Part shown: positions 25,614 to 35,597 of the stretch, piece by piece | Layout: the number at the start of each line of letters is the position of its first letter | How positions within the stretch are numbered: position 1 is the stretch's first letter | Assembly (NCBI GenBank): GCA_963835465.1 | Contig: CAWIFR010000005.1 | Location: forward strand, 186,001 to 250,000 | From: Bog-756 sp963835465 | GTDB lineage: Bacteria > Actinomycetota > Acidimicrobiia > Acidimicrobiales > RAAP-2 | Direction: 5' to 3' | DNA: 64,000 nt | Notes under the pieces: generated by a model | The model's database searches: none | What the model was told of the DNA's origin: nothing | What the model saw: only the letters and a program-made list of their open reading frames with translations | Made by a program: the position numbers and the translations under genes

Positions 25614-27653
25614 TCAGACCGTGGCGGACGGGTTGGCATCTGCCAGTAGCCGATCATCATCGGCCAGCAAGGCCTGGGCCAGGTGACGGATCATCTCGAC
25701 CACTTCGGGATGGTCCTCGGGATCCCAGCCCTCCAACACCTCGGTCAGCGACTGGCGCCGGGCGATGGTCAACTTCTCCATGGCCTCCTCCCCCCTCGGG
25801 GTGACCACTACGGTGTGGGAGCCGTCCTGCACCACCCGTTCCACCATGCCCGCCTCGACCAGTGCGTCCACTCCCTCGTGGAGGACGGCCGGGTCCACCT
25901 TCAGCCGGGCCCCGACCGCCTCGGTGCTCGTGGCCTCACGGTCGGCCAGGCGGTAGAGCAGCCACACGGCGCGGGGCTTGAGGTCGAGTCCGGCCCGACT
26001 GGCCAGCATCCCGTAGAGCTCGCCCCGGTTCTCGCGGCTGGCGGCGCGCTCGAGCTGCAGTTTGACCTCCTCCAGCGACGAGCGGGGGGCGGGAATACCG
26101 AGGTGCTCAGCGGGCTCCGAGCTGCGGATCGACTTGCGCAGGGCCAACTCGGGCAGCGTCCAGCTCAGCAGGAAGGCCACGAAGGCGATGGGCACGCCGA
26201 TCAGGAACATGGTCTGGACGGTGTGGGCGATACCCTCGACCACACCGGCCTGCACGGCCGCCGGGAGATTGTGGATGGCCGACGGGTTGTCGGCGCTGAG
26301 GTTGAACCCCGGGGGCGCCTGGGTCAGGTGCAGTGCCTTCAGCACGTTGGTGACCAGCAGATTGGCGAAGATGGCACCGAACACTGCGGTGCCGAACGAG
26401 CCGCCGATCATCCGGAAGAAGGTGACCCCCGAGGTGGCCGTCCCCAGCTCCTCGTAGGGGACGGCGTTCTGCACGGCCACGGTGAGGACCTGGAGGATCA
26501 GGCCGAGGCCGAGGCCGAAGACCACCATGTAGGCCGCCATCACCCAGGCCCCGGTGGACACCCCGATCAACGACATCAGATACAGCCCCACGGTCATCAG
26601 GGCGGTTCCCACCACGGGGAAGACCTTGTAGCGGCCCCACTTGGTCACCAGTAGCCCCGACCCAATGGAACCCACCAGCAGGCCGCCCATCAGCGGGAAG
26701 AGGCGGACGCCGGACTGGATGGGGCTGATCCCCTTCACGTCCTGGAAGAACAGCGGGAGGAAGGTGAGGGCGCCGAACATGGCGAAGCCGACCACGAAGC
26801 CGATGGCGCTGGCGGCGGCGAACACCGTGTTCCCGAACAGGGGCAGGGGGATCACCGGCTCGACGGCACGCCGCTCGGCCAACAGGAACAGGCCGCCGAA
26901 GACCACCCCGGCCACAGCCAGGCCGATGATGAAGGGGGAGGTCCACGGGTAGGAGGTCCCCCCCAGGCTGGTGAACAGCACCAGTGAGGTGGCGGACAGG
27001 GCGATCAGCACAGTGCCCAGGTAGTCGATGACCCGGTGGACCCGGCTCAGGGACCCGGGCAGGGCCACCGCCGTCACCACCAGGGCCGCCGCACCGATGG
27101 GGATGTTGATGTAGAAGATCCACCGCCAACTCAGATAGTCGACGAACACCCCCCCGATCAGCGGGCCGATTACCGAGGTCACCCCGAACATGGCCATGAA
27201 GAAGCCCATGTACCGGCCCCGCTCGCGGGGCGACACCACGTCACCGACGATGGTCTGGGCCCCGATCATGAGGCCCCCGCCCCCCAGGCCCTGCACGGCC
27301 CGGAAGGCGATGAGCTCGATCATCGAGTGGCTGAGCCCGGAGAGGGCCGAGCCGATGAGGAAGAGCACGATGGCCACCTGGAAGAAGAACTTCCGGCCGT
27401 ACATGTCGCCCAACTTCCCCCACAGTGGCGTCGACACCGTCGACGCCAGGAGGTAGGCCGTGACCACCCAGCTGAGGTGGGAGGCGCCGTGCAGGTCACC
27501 GACGATCGTGGGCAGGGCCGTCGACACCACGGTCTGGTCCAGCGCGGCGAGGAACATCCCCAGCATCAGGGCGCCGATGACGACGAGGACCCGACGGTGG
27601 GTGAGCACGGCGACGGGCTCGGGGCGAACCTCTGCAGCCGTGTCGGTCATCAC
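25614..27653 (-). CDS. MFS drug exporter (DHA2 type) fused to a MarR-like winged-helix domain
   Basis: This gene encodes 679 residues. The first 510 or so make a 14-helix exporter of the EmrB/QacA class: ALDQTVVSTALPTIVGDL in helix 1, GKLGDMYGRKFFF as the MFS signature loop, and GPLIGGVFVDYLSWRWIFYINIP as motif C. After a short charged linker (KLQLERAASRENRGELYG), the last 150 residues form a winged-helix domain: KPRAVWLLYRLADREATSTEAVG, then VLHEGVDALVEAGMVERVV and HTVVVTPRGEEAM, matching MarR-type regulators. A transporter carrying its own MarR-like domain could sense drug at the membrane. The DNA-binding role is not proven. Confidence 0.88.
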   Translation of the reverse strand: MMTDTAAEVRPEPVAVLTHRRVLVVIGALMLGMFLAALDQTVVSTALPTIVGDLHGASHLSWVVTAYLLASTVSTPLWGKLGDMYGRKFFFQVAIVLFLIGSALSGLSHSMIELIAFRAVQGLGGGGLMIGAQTIVGDVVSPRERGRYMGFFMAMFGVTSVIGPLIGGVFVDYLSWRWIFYINIPIGAAALVVTAVALPGSLSRVHRVIDYLGTVLIALSATSLVLFTSLGGTSYPWTSPFIIGLAVAGVVFGGLFLLAERRAVEPVIPLPLFGNTVFAAASAIGFVVGFAMFGALTFLPLFFQDVKGISPIQSGVRLFPLMGGLLVGSIGSGLLVTKWGRYKVFPVVGTALMTVGLYLMSLIGVSTGAWVMAAYMVVFGLGLGLILQVLTVAVQNAVPYEELGTATSGVTFFRMIGGSFGTAVFGAIFANLLVTNVLKALHLTQAPPGFNLSADNPSAIHNLPAAVQAGVVEGIAHTVQTMFLIGVPIAFVAFLLSWTLPELALRKSIRSSEPAEHLGIPAPRSSLEEVKLQLERAASRENRGELYGMLASRAGLDLKPRAVWLLYRLADREATSTEAVGARLKVDPAVLHEGVDALVEAGMVERVVQDGSHTVVVTPRGEEAMEKLTIARRQSLTEVLEGWDPEDHPEVVEMIRHLAQALLADDDRLLADANPSATV

Positions 27654-27880
27654 CTCTCCCCGCTGGCTCCCGGGGTCCGGGTGCCGTTAGGGCGAGTGTA
27701 GAAGGAACGCCTGGAAGCGGACCCCACCCTGTGACCAGGGGTGGTGTCAGTACCGGAGCCGGGCCCTGTGGGCGGGGTGCCGGCCTCGTGGTCGGTGAGT
27801 TGGCCGGCTATTCGACACGGACCGTGAATGTCGTGGCACACTTGATCCTCGCCCCTTTGACTGACTGCGGAGGTCTTCTC

Positions 27881-28843
27881 GTGTTTACCGTGCACCGTGG
27901 GATCCGGAAGGCCGCAGTGGCGGCAACGATCGGCACGGTCGCCGTCCTGGCCGCCGCCTGCTCCAGCAGCTCCAGCAGTTCGAGCACCACCGCGGCACCG
28001 TCGACCACGGCCACGACGGTGGCGCTGCCCACGACGGTGATCCCCACCCAGGCCGCCAACCCCGCCATCGCCGCCACGGTGCCCGCCGCCATCAAGTCCG
28101 CAGGCACCATCTCCATCGCTCTGGATGCCACCTACCCTCCCGATGAGTTCATCGCCCCGGACGGATCCACCATCGTGGGGATGGACGCCGATCTCTCCAC
28201 CGCCATCTCCCAAGTCATGGGCCTGAAGCCGAAGCTGGTCAACGTGACCTTCGACGACATCATCCCCGGCCTACAGAGCAGCGCCGGGGCCACACCCAAG
28301 TACGGCATGGGCGCCTCGTCGTTCACCGACACCATCGCCCGCCAGCAGAAGGTCGACTTCGTCGACTACTTCACCGCCGGAGAAGGCTTCTACGTGAAGG
28401 CCGGCAGTCCGCTGGCCTTCAACGGTCTCACCACCCTGTGTGGACACACGGTGTCGGTGGAGAGCGGGACCACCGAAGAGACCGACGCCAAGTCCCAATC
28501 GGCCAAGTGCCCGTCCGGCAAGAAGGTCACCGTCCTGTCCTTCGGTAATCAGAGCCAGGCCAACCTGGCCGTCTCCAGCGGTCGCGCCGACGTCGGCTTC
28601 GCCGATTCCCAGGTGGCCGGCTACATCGTCGCCACCTCCAACGGCGTCTTCCAGAACAGCGGTACTGCCTTCCAGGTCGCTCCCTACGGCCTGGCCCTCC
28701 CCAAGGGCAACGGCATGGCCGCCCCGGTCCAGGCGGCGGTCAACTACCTGATCGGCAACGGTGTCTACACCCAGATCCTGACCAAGTGGGGCGTCCAGTC
28801 TGGAGCCATCACCAGTTCGGTGATCAACGGCGCCACCAGCTAG
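27881..28843 (+). CDS. Amino-acid ABC importer, solute-binding lipoprotein
   Basis: This gene encodes 320 residues of solute-binding family 3 (polar amino acids). The signal peptide TIGTVAVLAAAC ends in a lipobox, placing the lipidated cysteine at 27, followed by a Ser/Thr-rich tether. Family marks are YPPDEFIAPDGSTIVGMDAD near the start of the mature domain, FDDIIPGLQS, VDFVDYFTAGEGFYV and GLALPKGNGMAAPVQAAV. I start at GTG 27881, which has GGAGG upstream and fits the signal peptide. The gene heads a three-gene importer operon. Confidence 0.92.
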   Translation: MFTVHRGIRKAAVAATIGTVAVLAAACSSSSSSSSTTAAPSTTATTVALPTTVIPTQAANPAIAATVPAAIKSAGTISIALDATYPPDEFIAPDGSTIVGMDADLSTAISQVMGLKPKLVNVTFDDIIPGLQSSAGATPKYGMGASSFTDTIARQQKVDFVDYFTAGEGFYVKAGSPLAFNGLTTLCGHTVSVESGTTEETDAKSQSAKCPSGKKVTVLSFGNQSQANLAVSSGRADVGFADSQVAGYIVATSNGVFQNSGTAFQVAPYGLALPKGNGMAAPVQAAVNYLIGNGVYTQILTKWGVQSGAITSSVINGATS

Positions 28844-28874
28844 TCAACCGCAACCGACGCCGAGAGACCGCCCC

Positions 28875-29894
28875 GTGACGGACTCCACCGGCTCGACCCC
28901 CGGACCGCAGGCCGCGGCGCGACCGCTGCAGTCCCCGCCGGCCAAGACGGTGCCGGTGCGGCACCCGGGACGTTGGATCGCCAGCATCGTGATCCTGGTC
29001 CTGGTGGCCATGCTGGTCAACACGCTGTTCTTCTCCAGCGTGGTGCGGGGCGGCGTGAGGGAAGGGCGCTTCCAGTGGCCGGTGGTGGGGAAGTACCTCT
29101 TCGCCACCCCGGTGCTGAAGGGCATCGTCATCACCCTCGAGCTGACGGTCATCGCCATGGTGGCCGGCATCGTCATCGGGGTCATCCTGGCCGTGATGCG
29201 GCTCTCACCGAACCGGCTGCTGTCCGGCTCGGCGTGGATCTACATCTGGTTCTTCCGGGGCACGCCGGTACTCGTCCAGCTCTTCTTCTGGTACGTCGGG
29301 ATCAGCTACCTCTACCCGATCCTGACCTTCGGGATTCCGTTCGGACCGACCTTCTACACGGTGAACGCCAACGTGCTGATCACCTCGTTCGTGGCCGGGG
29401 CCCTGGGTCTGAGCCTGAACGAGGGCGCCTACATGGCCGAGATTGTTCGGGCCGGCATCATCTCAGTGGACGACGGTCAGACCGAGGCGGCCCAGTCGCT
29501 CGGGATGAGCAAGGCCCAGACGCTCCGGAGGATCGTCCTCCCCCAGGCCATGCGAATCATCATCCCCCCCACCGGCAACGAGACCATCTCCATGTTGAAG
29601 ACCACCTCGCTGGTGTACGTGATCGCCCTGGCCGACCTGTTCACGGCCACCCAGAACATCTCCAACGCCAACTACGAGACAGTGCCCCTCCTGCTGGTGG
29701 CGAGCATCTGGTACCTGTTCTTCACCTCGGTGCTGACCATCGGGCAGTTCTACGTGGAGCGCTACTACGCCCGCGGATCCAGCCGGGCGCTGCCCCCCAC
29801 CCCATTCCAGCGACTCCGTCAGGACCTCTTCCGCATACGGCCCAGACCGTTGCCGGCCATGGCCGAAGCTCCCTGGGTGGCCCCCCATGACTGA
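28875..29894 (+). CDS. Amino-acid ABC importer permease (HisM/GlnP type)
   Basis: This gene encodes 339 residues. An N-terminal helix (WIASIVILVLVAMLVNTLFF) is followed by the permease core: ITLELTVIAMVAGIVIGVIL, FFRGTPVLVQLFFWYVG, and the EAA loop EAAQSLGMSKAQTLRRIVLP with PPTGNETISMLKTTSLVYV. This arrangement is the His/Glu/Gln/Arg family. It starts at GTG 28875 and its last eight bases overlap the ATPase gene. One permease probably forms a homodimer. Confidence 0.93.
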   Translation: MTDSTGSTPGPQAAARPLQSPPAKTVPVRHPGRWIASIVILVLVAMLVNTLFFSSVVRGGVREGRFQWPVVGKYLFATPVLKGIVITLELTVIAMVAGIVIGVILAVMRLSPNRLLSGSAWIYIWFFRGTPVLVQLFFWYVGISYLYPILTFGIPFGPTFYTVNANVLITSFVAGALGLSLNEGAYMAEIVRAGIISVDDGQTEAAQSLGMSKAQTLRRIVLPQAMRIIIPPTGNETISMLKTTSLVYVIALADLFTATQNISNANYETVPLLLVASIWYLFFTSVLTIGQFYVERYYARGSSRALPPTPFQRLRQDLFRIRPRPLPAMAEAPWVAPHD

Positions 29895-30666
29895 GGCTCA
29901 CCGGCCGCGGGCGATGGTGGAGGCCGTCCAGGTCCGCAAGTCGTTCGGGCGGCTTGACGTCCTGAAGGGGATCGACCTCACGGTCCAGCCTGGGGAGGTC
30001 CTCTGTCTCATCGGCCCCTCAGGCTCGGGCAAGAGCACCTTCCTCCGCTGCATCAACCACCTCGAGAAGATCGACGGGGGGGAGCTGTCGGTCGACGGCG
30101 ATCTGGTCGGTTACCGCCGCAGTGGGGACAAACTCTTCGAGCTGCGGGACCGCGAGGTGTGTAGCAAGCGTGCGGAGATCGGCATGGTCTTCCAACAGTT
30201 CAACCTGTTCCCCCACATGAGCGTCCTGGACAACGTCACTTCGGGACCGGTCCGGGTCAAGAAGGAGTCCCCGAGCTCGGCCCGGGATCGGGCCCACTTG
30301 CTACTCGAGCGGGTGGGCCTGGCCGACAAGGTCAAGAACTACCCGAACCAGCTCTCCGGCGGCCAACAGCAGCGGGTGGCCATCGCCCGGGCCCTGGCCA
30401 TGGCTCCCAAGCTGATGCTCTTCGACGAACCGACCTCCGCACTCGACCCCGAGCTGGTCGGCGATGTGCTGGACGTGATGCGCGGCCTGGCCGAGGACGG
30501 AATGACCATGATCGTCGTCACCCACGAGATGGGGTTCGCCCGCGAGGTGGGCGACACGGTGGTGTTCATGGACGGTGGCGTGGTGGTCGAAGCCGGTGAT
30601 CCCAGGACGGTCCTGACCTCGCCCACCCACGAACGGACCCGGTCGTTCCTGTCGAAGGTGCTCTGA
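29887..30666 (+). CDS. Amino-acid ABC importer ATPase (GlnQ/HisP type)
   Basis: This gene encodes 259 residues of the cytoplasmic ATPase that drives the importer. Walker A GPSGSGKS is at 43-50, the Q loop in VFQQFNLFPHMSVLDNV, signature LSGGQQQR at 156-163, Walker B LMLFDEPTSALDPE with Asp180 and Glu181, and the switch His in VTHEMGFAREV. The sequence EPTSALDPELVGDVLDVMR is diagnostic of polar amino-acid importers. It overlaps the permease gene by eight bases and ends the operon. Confidence 0.95.
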   Translation: MTEAHRPRAMVEAVQVRKSFGRLDVLKGIDLTVQPGEVLCLIGPSGSGKSTFLRCINHLEKIDGGELSVDGDLVGYRRSGDKLFELRDREVCSKRAEIGMVFQQFNLFPHMSVLDNVTSGPVRVKKESPSSARDRAHLLLERVGLADKVKNYPNQLSGGQQQRVAIARALAMAPKLMLFDEPTSALDPELVGDVLDVMRGLAEDGMTMIVVTHEMGFAREVGDTVVFMDGGVVVEAGDPRTVLTSPTHERTRSFLSKVL

Positions 30667-30812
30667 CCCGAGCACCCACGGGCAGGGCTCCGGGGAGGGA
30701 ACAGAAGCGCCGGGCCCTGTCGTGGACGCAGGTGGTGTGCCTTACTACGGTGAGCGCCGGACCGACGTCACAACCTCTCGTCGGACACGAACAGCAACGC
30801 AAGGGAGCTCTA

Positions 30813-31322
30813 ATGGCCAAAGCCGACGGCATCTTCATCTTCATCGGTACCTATCCGAGCGAGGCGGCTGCCCGGGCCGACTACGACGTGGTCAAGGATC
30901 TCCACCTGGCCGGGGCTGTGGGCACCTACGACGCCGCCGTGGTGACCAAGGACAGCGACGGCAAGGTCCACGCCAACAAGGACGAGATGGCCACCCGGCA
31001 CGGGGCCTGGGGCGGGGCGGCAGCCGGGGCCCTGGTCGGCATCCTCTTCCCCCCGTCCATCATCGGCACGGCGATCGTCGGAGCCGCCGTCGGCGGCGTC
31101 AGCGGCCACCTCTGGCGAGGCATGTCCCGCTCGGACGTGAAGGAGTTCGGCGAGATCATCGACGAGGGAGAGGCCGCCCTCGTCATCGTCGGAGAGACCA
31201 CCCTGCAGGCCGCCTTGGACAAGGCAGCGTTGAGGGCGGAGAAGCAGGTGGCCAAGGAGTTGGACATGAGCGTGAAGGACGTGGACGCCGCGGTGCGCGA
31301 CGCGGCCGGCGAGGTGAGCTGA
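30813..31322 (+). CDS. DUF1269-like protein with central hydrophobic glycine-rich segment
   Basis: This gene encodes 169 residues. The N-terminal half (FIFIGTYPSEAAARADYDVV, GTYDAAVVTKDSDGKVHANK) and the Gly/Ala-rich hydrophobic centre (GGAAAGALVGILFPPSIIGT, AIVGAAVGGVSGHLWRGM) match the DUF1269 family of small membrane-associated proteins. The C-terminus (EFGEIIDEGEAALVIVGE and a charged helix) agrees. ATG 30813 follows AAGGGAG. Function is not established. The gene stands alone. Confidence 0.75.
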   Translation: MAKADGIFIFIGTYPSEAAARADYDVVKDLHLAGAVGTYDAAVVTKDSDGKVHANKDEMATRHGAWGGAAAGALVGILFPPSIIGTAIVGAAVGGVSGHLWRGMSRSDVKEFGEIIDEGEAALVIVGETTLQAALDKAALRAEKQVAKELDMSVKDVDAAVRDAAGEVS

Positions 31323-31332
31323 GCGGGAGCGG

Positions 31333-32115
31333 TCAGGCGGTCGCCCGTAGCTGCTGCACCAGGGTGGGCAGATCGGTCCGGTCGATCCGATCCGCCGCCC
31401 GCACCGAGGCGCGGCCCAGGCTGGACCCGAAGGGGAGGGCGTCGACCACACCCCGCCCGACCCACCTCCGCACCAGGCGGAGCTCGGTGGAGCGGTCGAG
31501 GGCCCGCCGGTCCACGAGGTCACCCTTGGACATCAACGCGGCGTTGGTCAGGCGGCGCACCTCGGACCGATCCACGGTAATCCCCTGGGAGCGGAGACGC
31601 CGCACCAGGTAGGACCCGGTGTTGTACCAGTCGCAGAACCCATGGACCACCGAGGCGACCTGACCTACCACCCCGTCGATGGCCAGGGCCAGGAACGGAC
31701 CCCCCTCCAGGGTGGACGCCGCCGCCGCGCCGACCAGGGCCAATTGCAGGGCCCCCACCGCGGTGGCTATCGAACGGGTCTGCCGGCCGGCCAACAGCTC
31801 CACTCCCTGGCGGTCATAGAGCACGGCGGGGTGCTCGAGCACCTGACCGGACATCCAGTCCAGCAGCCGGGGCGGCGCCGCCCGCACCTCGACGCGGAGC
31901 CGGCGTAGCCGCCCCGGCCCTCCCGAGAACGCCTCCCGCCCCACCGTGCCGAAGGCCGCCTCCAGCTCGGCGGCCGCCTCCTCGGGCAGACCCTCGGGCC
32001 GCAGCAGGGACCGCAGTGACTGGGCGAACCGGGCCCGGGCCCGGGCCAGGCGGGACGCTCGTGGGCCAGGGACCGGAGGATCCTTCGGTCGGCCCGCTCG
32101 CCAGTCGTCACTCAT
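31333..32115 (-). CDS. Conserved hypothetical protein
   Basis: This gene encodes 260 residues and has no motif I recognise. An Arg-rich N-terminus (ASRLARARARFAQSLRSLL) precedes a mixed region, LLDWMSGQVLEHPAVLYD, and a hydrophobic segment IATAVGALQLALVGAAAAST followed by FLALAIDGVVGQVASVVHGF. These may insert in or lie along the membrane. The C-terminal third is helical and charged. It lies 25 bases after the FAD/GcvT-type gene on the same strand and may be last in that operon. It converges with the DUF1269-like gene, ten bases between stops. Confidence 0.55.
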   Translation of the reverse strand: MSDDWRAGRPKDPPVPGPRASRLARARARFAQSLRSLLRPEGLPEEAAAELEAAFGTVGREAFSGGPGRLRRLRVEVRAAPPRLLDWMSGQVLEHPAVLYDRQGVELLAGRQTRSIATAVGALQLALVGAAAASTLEGGPFLALAIDGVVGQVASVVHGFCDWYNTGSYLVRRLRSQGITVDRSEVRRLTNAALMSKGDLVDRRALDRSTELRLVRRWVGRGVVDALPFGSSLGRASVRAADRIDRTDLPTLVQQLRATA

Positions 32116-32140
32116 CGGGCCCGCACCACGATGCGGAGGC

Positions 32141-34601
32141 TCACGAGCGGACCCGCTCGTTGGCCGGGTCATAGAAGGCCCGGAGGCTGACCGAGGCGGC
32201 GCACAGCCGACCGCCCACGTTGACCTCGAAGCGGCCCGTGGTCAGCTGCTCGGGCGTTACCGGCCCCCGGTCCTGTCGCCACACGTAGGCCAGTGCCACG
32301 CTGGCACCGAGGGTGCCCGACCAGGCCGCCGACGTCACTTGGCCCGCTGGCTCACCGTCCTGGAGGACCAGCTCCCCCCCCACAGCATCGGGTCGGGATC
32401 GTCCAGTCGGACCGACACCAGCCGCCGCCGGGGCCCGTCAGCCATGGCCCGCTCGACCGCCTCTCGACCGACGAAGTGGAGATCGGTGGCCAGCTTGCAG
32501 GTGAAGCGCAGCCCGGCCTCCACCGGATTGTGGTCGGGCGTCAGGTCCGAGCCGAAGGCCCGGTAACCCTTGTCCAGGCGCAGCGAGTTGATGGCGTAGT
32601 AACCGGCGTCGGTGAGCGGAAGGTCCGCCCCGGCCTCGAACAGGGCCTCGTACACGCCGACGGCGAACTCGGTGGGGACGTAGAGCTCCCAGCCCAGCTC
32701 CCCCACGTAGGTGATCCTGGTGGCCCGGACGGTCGAATAGCCGAGGTCGATCTCCTGGCTGGTGGCAAAGGGGAACGACTCGTCGGAGAGGTCCACCCGG
32801 GTCAGGCGCTGCAACAGGGTGCGTGCGCTCGGTCCCATCACCCCGTACACGGCGTACGCAGAGGACACGTCGACCACTACGGCATGCTCGTCTCGACCGG
32901 TGTGGCGTTCGATCCAGACCCGGTCCCGCACCACCGAGGCGGAGCTGGTGACGAGCAGGTAGCGGTCGGGCGCCAGGCGGGTCACCGTGACATCGGCCTC
33001 GTAGCCACCCCGATCGTTGAGCATCCCCGTGTAGACAGCCCGCCCCACAGGCACGGCCACATCGGCGGTGCACAAACGCTGGAGGAGGCCCTCGGCGTCG
33101 CGCCCGATGACCAGAAGCTTGCCAAAGGAGGTCTCGTCGAAGATGGTTGCGCCGGTGCGGGTCCGGCGCTGTTCCTCCGCCGACCAGGCCAGCCACTCCG
33201 GCCGGTCCCATGAGTAGGTGAGCCGGGGTTCGGTCCCGGCCGGGGCGAAGACGTTGGCTCGCTCCCATCCCATCTTCGACCCGAACTGCGCCCCGGCCGC
33301 GGCCAACAGGTGGTACACCGGCGACCGTCGGAACGGCCGAGCGCTGACCAGCTCGCGGTTCGGCCACGGGACCTCGTAGTGCAGTCCGAGGATCTCCCCT
33401 ACCCGGTCGTGGAGCCACTGGACGTTCCCGTTGAACGGGGCGAAACGCCGGATGTCGACGGCGGCCAGATCGGACGTCGGTCGACCCTCGACGATCCATT
33501 CCGCCAGGGCCCGGCCCGCTCCCCCGGCCGAGGCGATGCCCACCGAGTTGAATCCGGCCCCCACGAAAAGTTCCGGAGCTCGGGCGCCTCCCCGAGGATG
33601 AACTGGTTGTCGGGGGTGAAGCTCTCGGGACCGTTGTAGAACTTCCGGATGCCGGTGTGGTGGAGGGCGGGTATACGGAGCAGGGCGCTCTCCATGAGGA
33701 TGGCAAAGTGGTCCCAGTCCTCCTCGAGGAGCTGGAACTCGAAGGGGTAGGGCAGCCGGTCGGGCGCCACCCACGGTTTGGCCTCGGGCTCGAACCCCCC
33801 GATCACCAGGCCGCCCACCTCCTCTTTGAAGTACGTGTAGCCATCCGGGTCGCGCAGGATGGGCAGGTCCGGATGGACGCCGTCGATCTGCTCGGACACC
33901 ACATAGAAGTGTTCGGCCGAGTGCAGGGGAACGTGCACGCCGGCCAGCGAGCCGACCGCCTTGGACCACTGCCCGGCACAGTTGACCACCACCTCGGTCT
34001 CGATCGGACCACGGTCGGTCACCACCCCGGTCACCCGACCGCCGGCCTGGCCGATGCCCACCACCCGGGTGTGCTCGAACACACGGGCCCCGCCGTTGCG
34101 GGCCCCCCGGGCCAGGGAGGCGGTGACGTCCACCGGGTTGGCCGTGCCGTCTCCGGGCAGCCAGATCGCCCCGACCAGGTCCTCGGTGGCCAGCACCGGA
34201 TAGAGCTCCCGAGCTCTGGTCGGCGTGATCAGCTCACACTCGAGGTCGTAGGCCGCCGCGGTGGCCGCGGTCCGTCGGAGCTGCACCATTCGGTCCTCGG
34301 TCCGGGCCACCGTGACCCCGCCACAGCGCTTGAACCCGGTGGCGAGACCGGTCTCCTGTTCCAACGTGCTGTACAGCTCTGCCGAATACTGCACCAGCCG
34401 GGTTCCCCCTTCGGTGGCCCGCAGCTGGCCGAGCAGCCCGGCGGCGTGCCAGGTCGTCCCCGAGGACAGCTGACCCTGTTCGATGACGACCACATCGGTC
34501 CAACCCAGCCGGGTCAGGTGGTAGGCCGTGCTCGTCCCCACGATGCCGCCGCCGACGATGACCACCTGGGCCCGGCTCGGAAGCTCCTCGGTCCCACTCA
34601 T
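32141..34601 (-). CDS. FAD-dependent dehydrogenase with GcvT-like domains, dimethylglycine/sarcosine dehydrogenase type (two frameshifts)
   Basis: This gene encodes about 820 residues. The N-terminal DAO-type FAD domain has VVIVGGGIVGTSTAYHL (dinucleotide site, Gly17-Gly22) and GTTWHAAGLLGQLRAT, the stretch where this family attaches FAD to a His. It ends FFVGAGFNSVGIASAGGAG. The C-terminal half is a tetrahydrofolate-binding aminomethyltransferase fold (FDETSFGKLLVIG, GGYEADVTVTRLAPDRYLLV, YVGELGWELYVP). Frames break near 33567 (TTTT should be TTTTT) and near 32378 (eight G should be nine). Correcting both gives a continuous protein. Family members oxidatively demethylate dimethylglycine or sarcosine and pass formaldehyde to folate. 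Confidence 0.85.
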
Positions 34602-34646
34602 CTGGCTCCGTCCTCTGCTGGTCTGGGGTGGGCCGGCGCCAGCCGG

Positions 34647-35567
34647 TCAGTCCTGGCGCTGCACATCCTCGATAAGGCGATCGAGGCGCGGGTGGCGGAA
34701 CGTCTCGACGGCCCGCTCGTACTTCTCCACGCCCCACGTCCAGAAGTCGAAGTCGATGGCACTAGTCGCCTGCTGGATCGACGCCCACAGCGTCCAACCG
34801 TACTGGGACATCAGGGCCTGCAGGCGGGCACGGGCCAACCGGTTGACCAGGCGCCCCCCGTAGTAGGACGTGACCAACAGGTCCAGTTGGTCGTCGCTGA
34901 GATGGCACTCGCTCCCGATGTTGCCGAGTTCGAAGCAGGGGTCGTTGTTGCCCGCGTACTCGTAGTCGATCAACCGGATCTGGTCCCCGGTGTCGATGAA
35001 GTTCCCGGCCAGGAGATCGTTGTTGCAGGCCACGGTGGGCACGGAATGCACCGCAAGGGCCGAGCGGATCCGGGCCAGGTGGGGCTCGAAGTCGAGGTAG
35101 TCGCCGGGCAGCCGGTAGCCGTTGGCCAGAACCGTCCGAAGGTAGTCCTGCTGGATGTCGAACATGTCGAACTCGTTGACGAAGCGGTCTCCCTCGTGCA
35201 GCCGGCGGCACGCGGCCGCCGCCCGCTCGATCACCCCGGAGCGGGAGAAGTCCCCGTCGCTCAGCGTACGACCCTCGAGATAGCCGATGACCAGGGTTTC
35301 CTCCTCGGGCAGGTAGGCGTAGACCGGTGCGCCCACTCCGGAGGCGGCGGCAATCACCGAGTTCCGGTACTCGTGCTCTCGGTTGATGATCAGGCCCCCC
35401 GGCACCCGCCCCGAACGACGGACCACGAAGGAGCCCTCCGGAGTGGTCACCTTGTAGTTGCGGTTGGTCAGGCCACCGGGCAGCTCGATCACCTGCAGAG
35501 GCCGGCCGCGAAGCACGTCGACCTGATCGCAGAGCGATGGGGGCAGTGCCGGCTCTGGCTGGTTCAC
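34647..35567 (-). CDS. Choline/ethanolamine kinase-like phosphotransferase (APH fold)
   Basis: This gene encodes 306 residues of the aminoglycoside-phosphotransferase/choline-kinase fold. The N-lobe has ELPGGLTNRNYKVTTPEGSF and FVVRRSGRVPGG, matching LicA-type choline kinases. The catalytic loop, normally H-x-D-x-x-x-x-N, reads NNDLLAGNFI, so the usual His is Asn while the catalytic Asp and the Asn are kept. The metal-binding motif is RLIDYEYAGNNDPCFELGNI, as in choline kinases. It sits between an amine-type permease and the dimethylglycine-dehydrogenase-like gene, spaced 30 and 45 bases, in an apparent operon. Choline, ethanolamine or a related alcohol is the likely substrate. Confidence 0.82.
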   Translation of the reverse strand: MNQPEPALPPSLCDQVDVLRGRPLQVIELPGGLTNRNYKVTTPEGSFVVRRSGRVPGGLIINREHEYRNSVIAAASGVGAPVYAYLPEEETLVIGYLEGRTLSDGDFSRSGVIERAAAACRRLHEGDRFVNEFDMFDIQQDYLRTVLANGYRLPGDYLDFEPHLARIRSALAVHSVPTVACNNDLLAGNFIDTGDQIRLIDYEYAGNNDPCFELGNIGSECHLSDDQLDLLVTSYYGGRLVNRLARARLQALMSQYGWTLWASIQQATSAIDFDFWTWGVEKYERAVETFRHPRLDRLIEDVQRQD

Positions 35568-35597
35568 CGACGAGCAGCTCGGTGAGGCGGCGTCTGG

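Noticed and set aside
33657..35585. A 642-codon open frame on the plus strand
   Set aside because: It is antisense to the FAD-dependent dehydrogenase and the kinase-like gene, both of which have unmistakable motifs.
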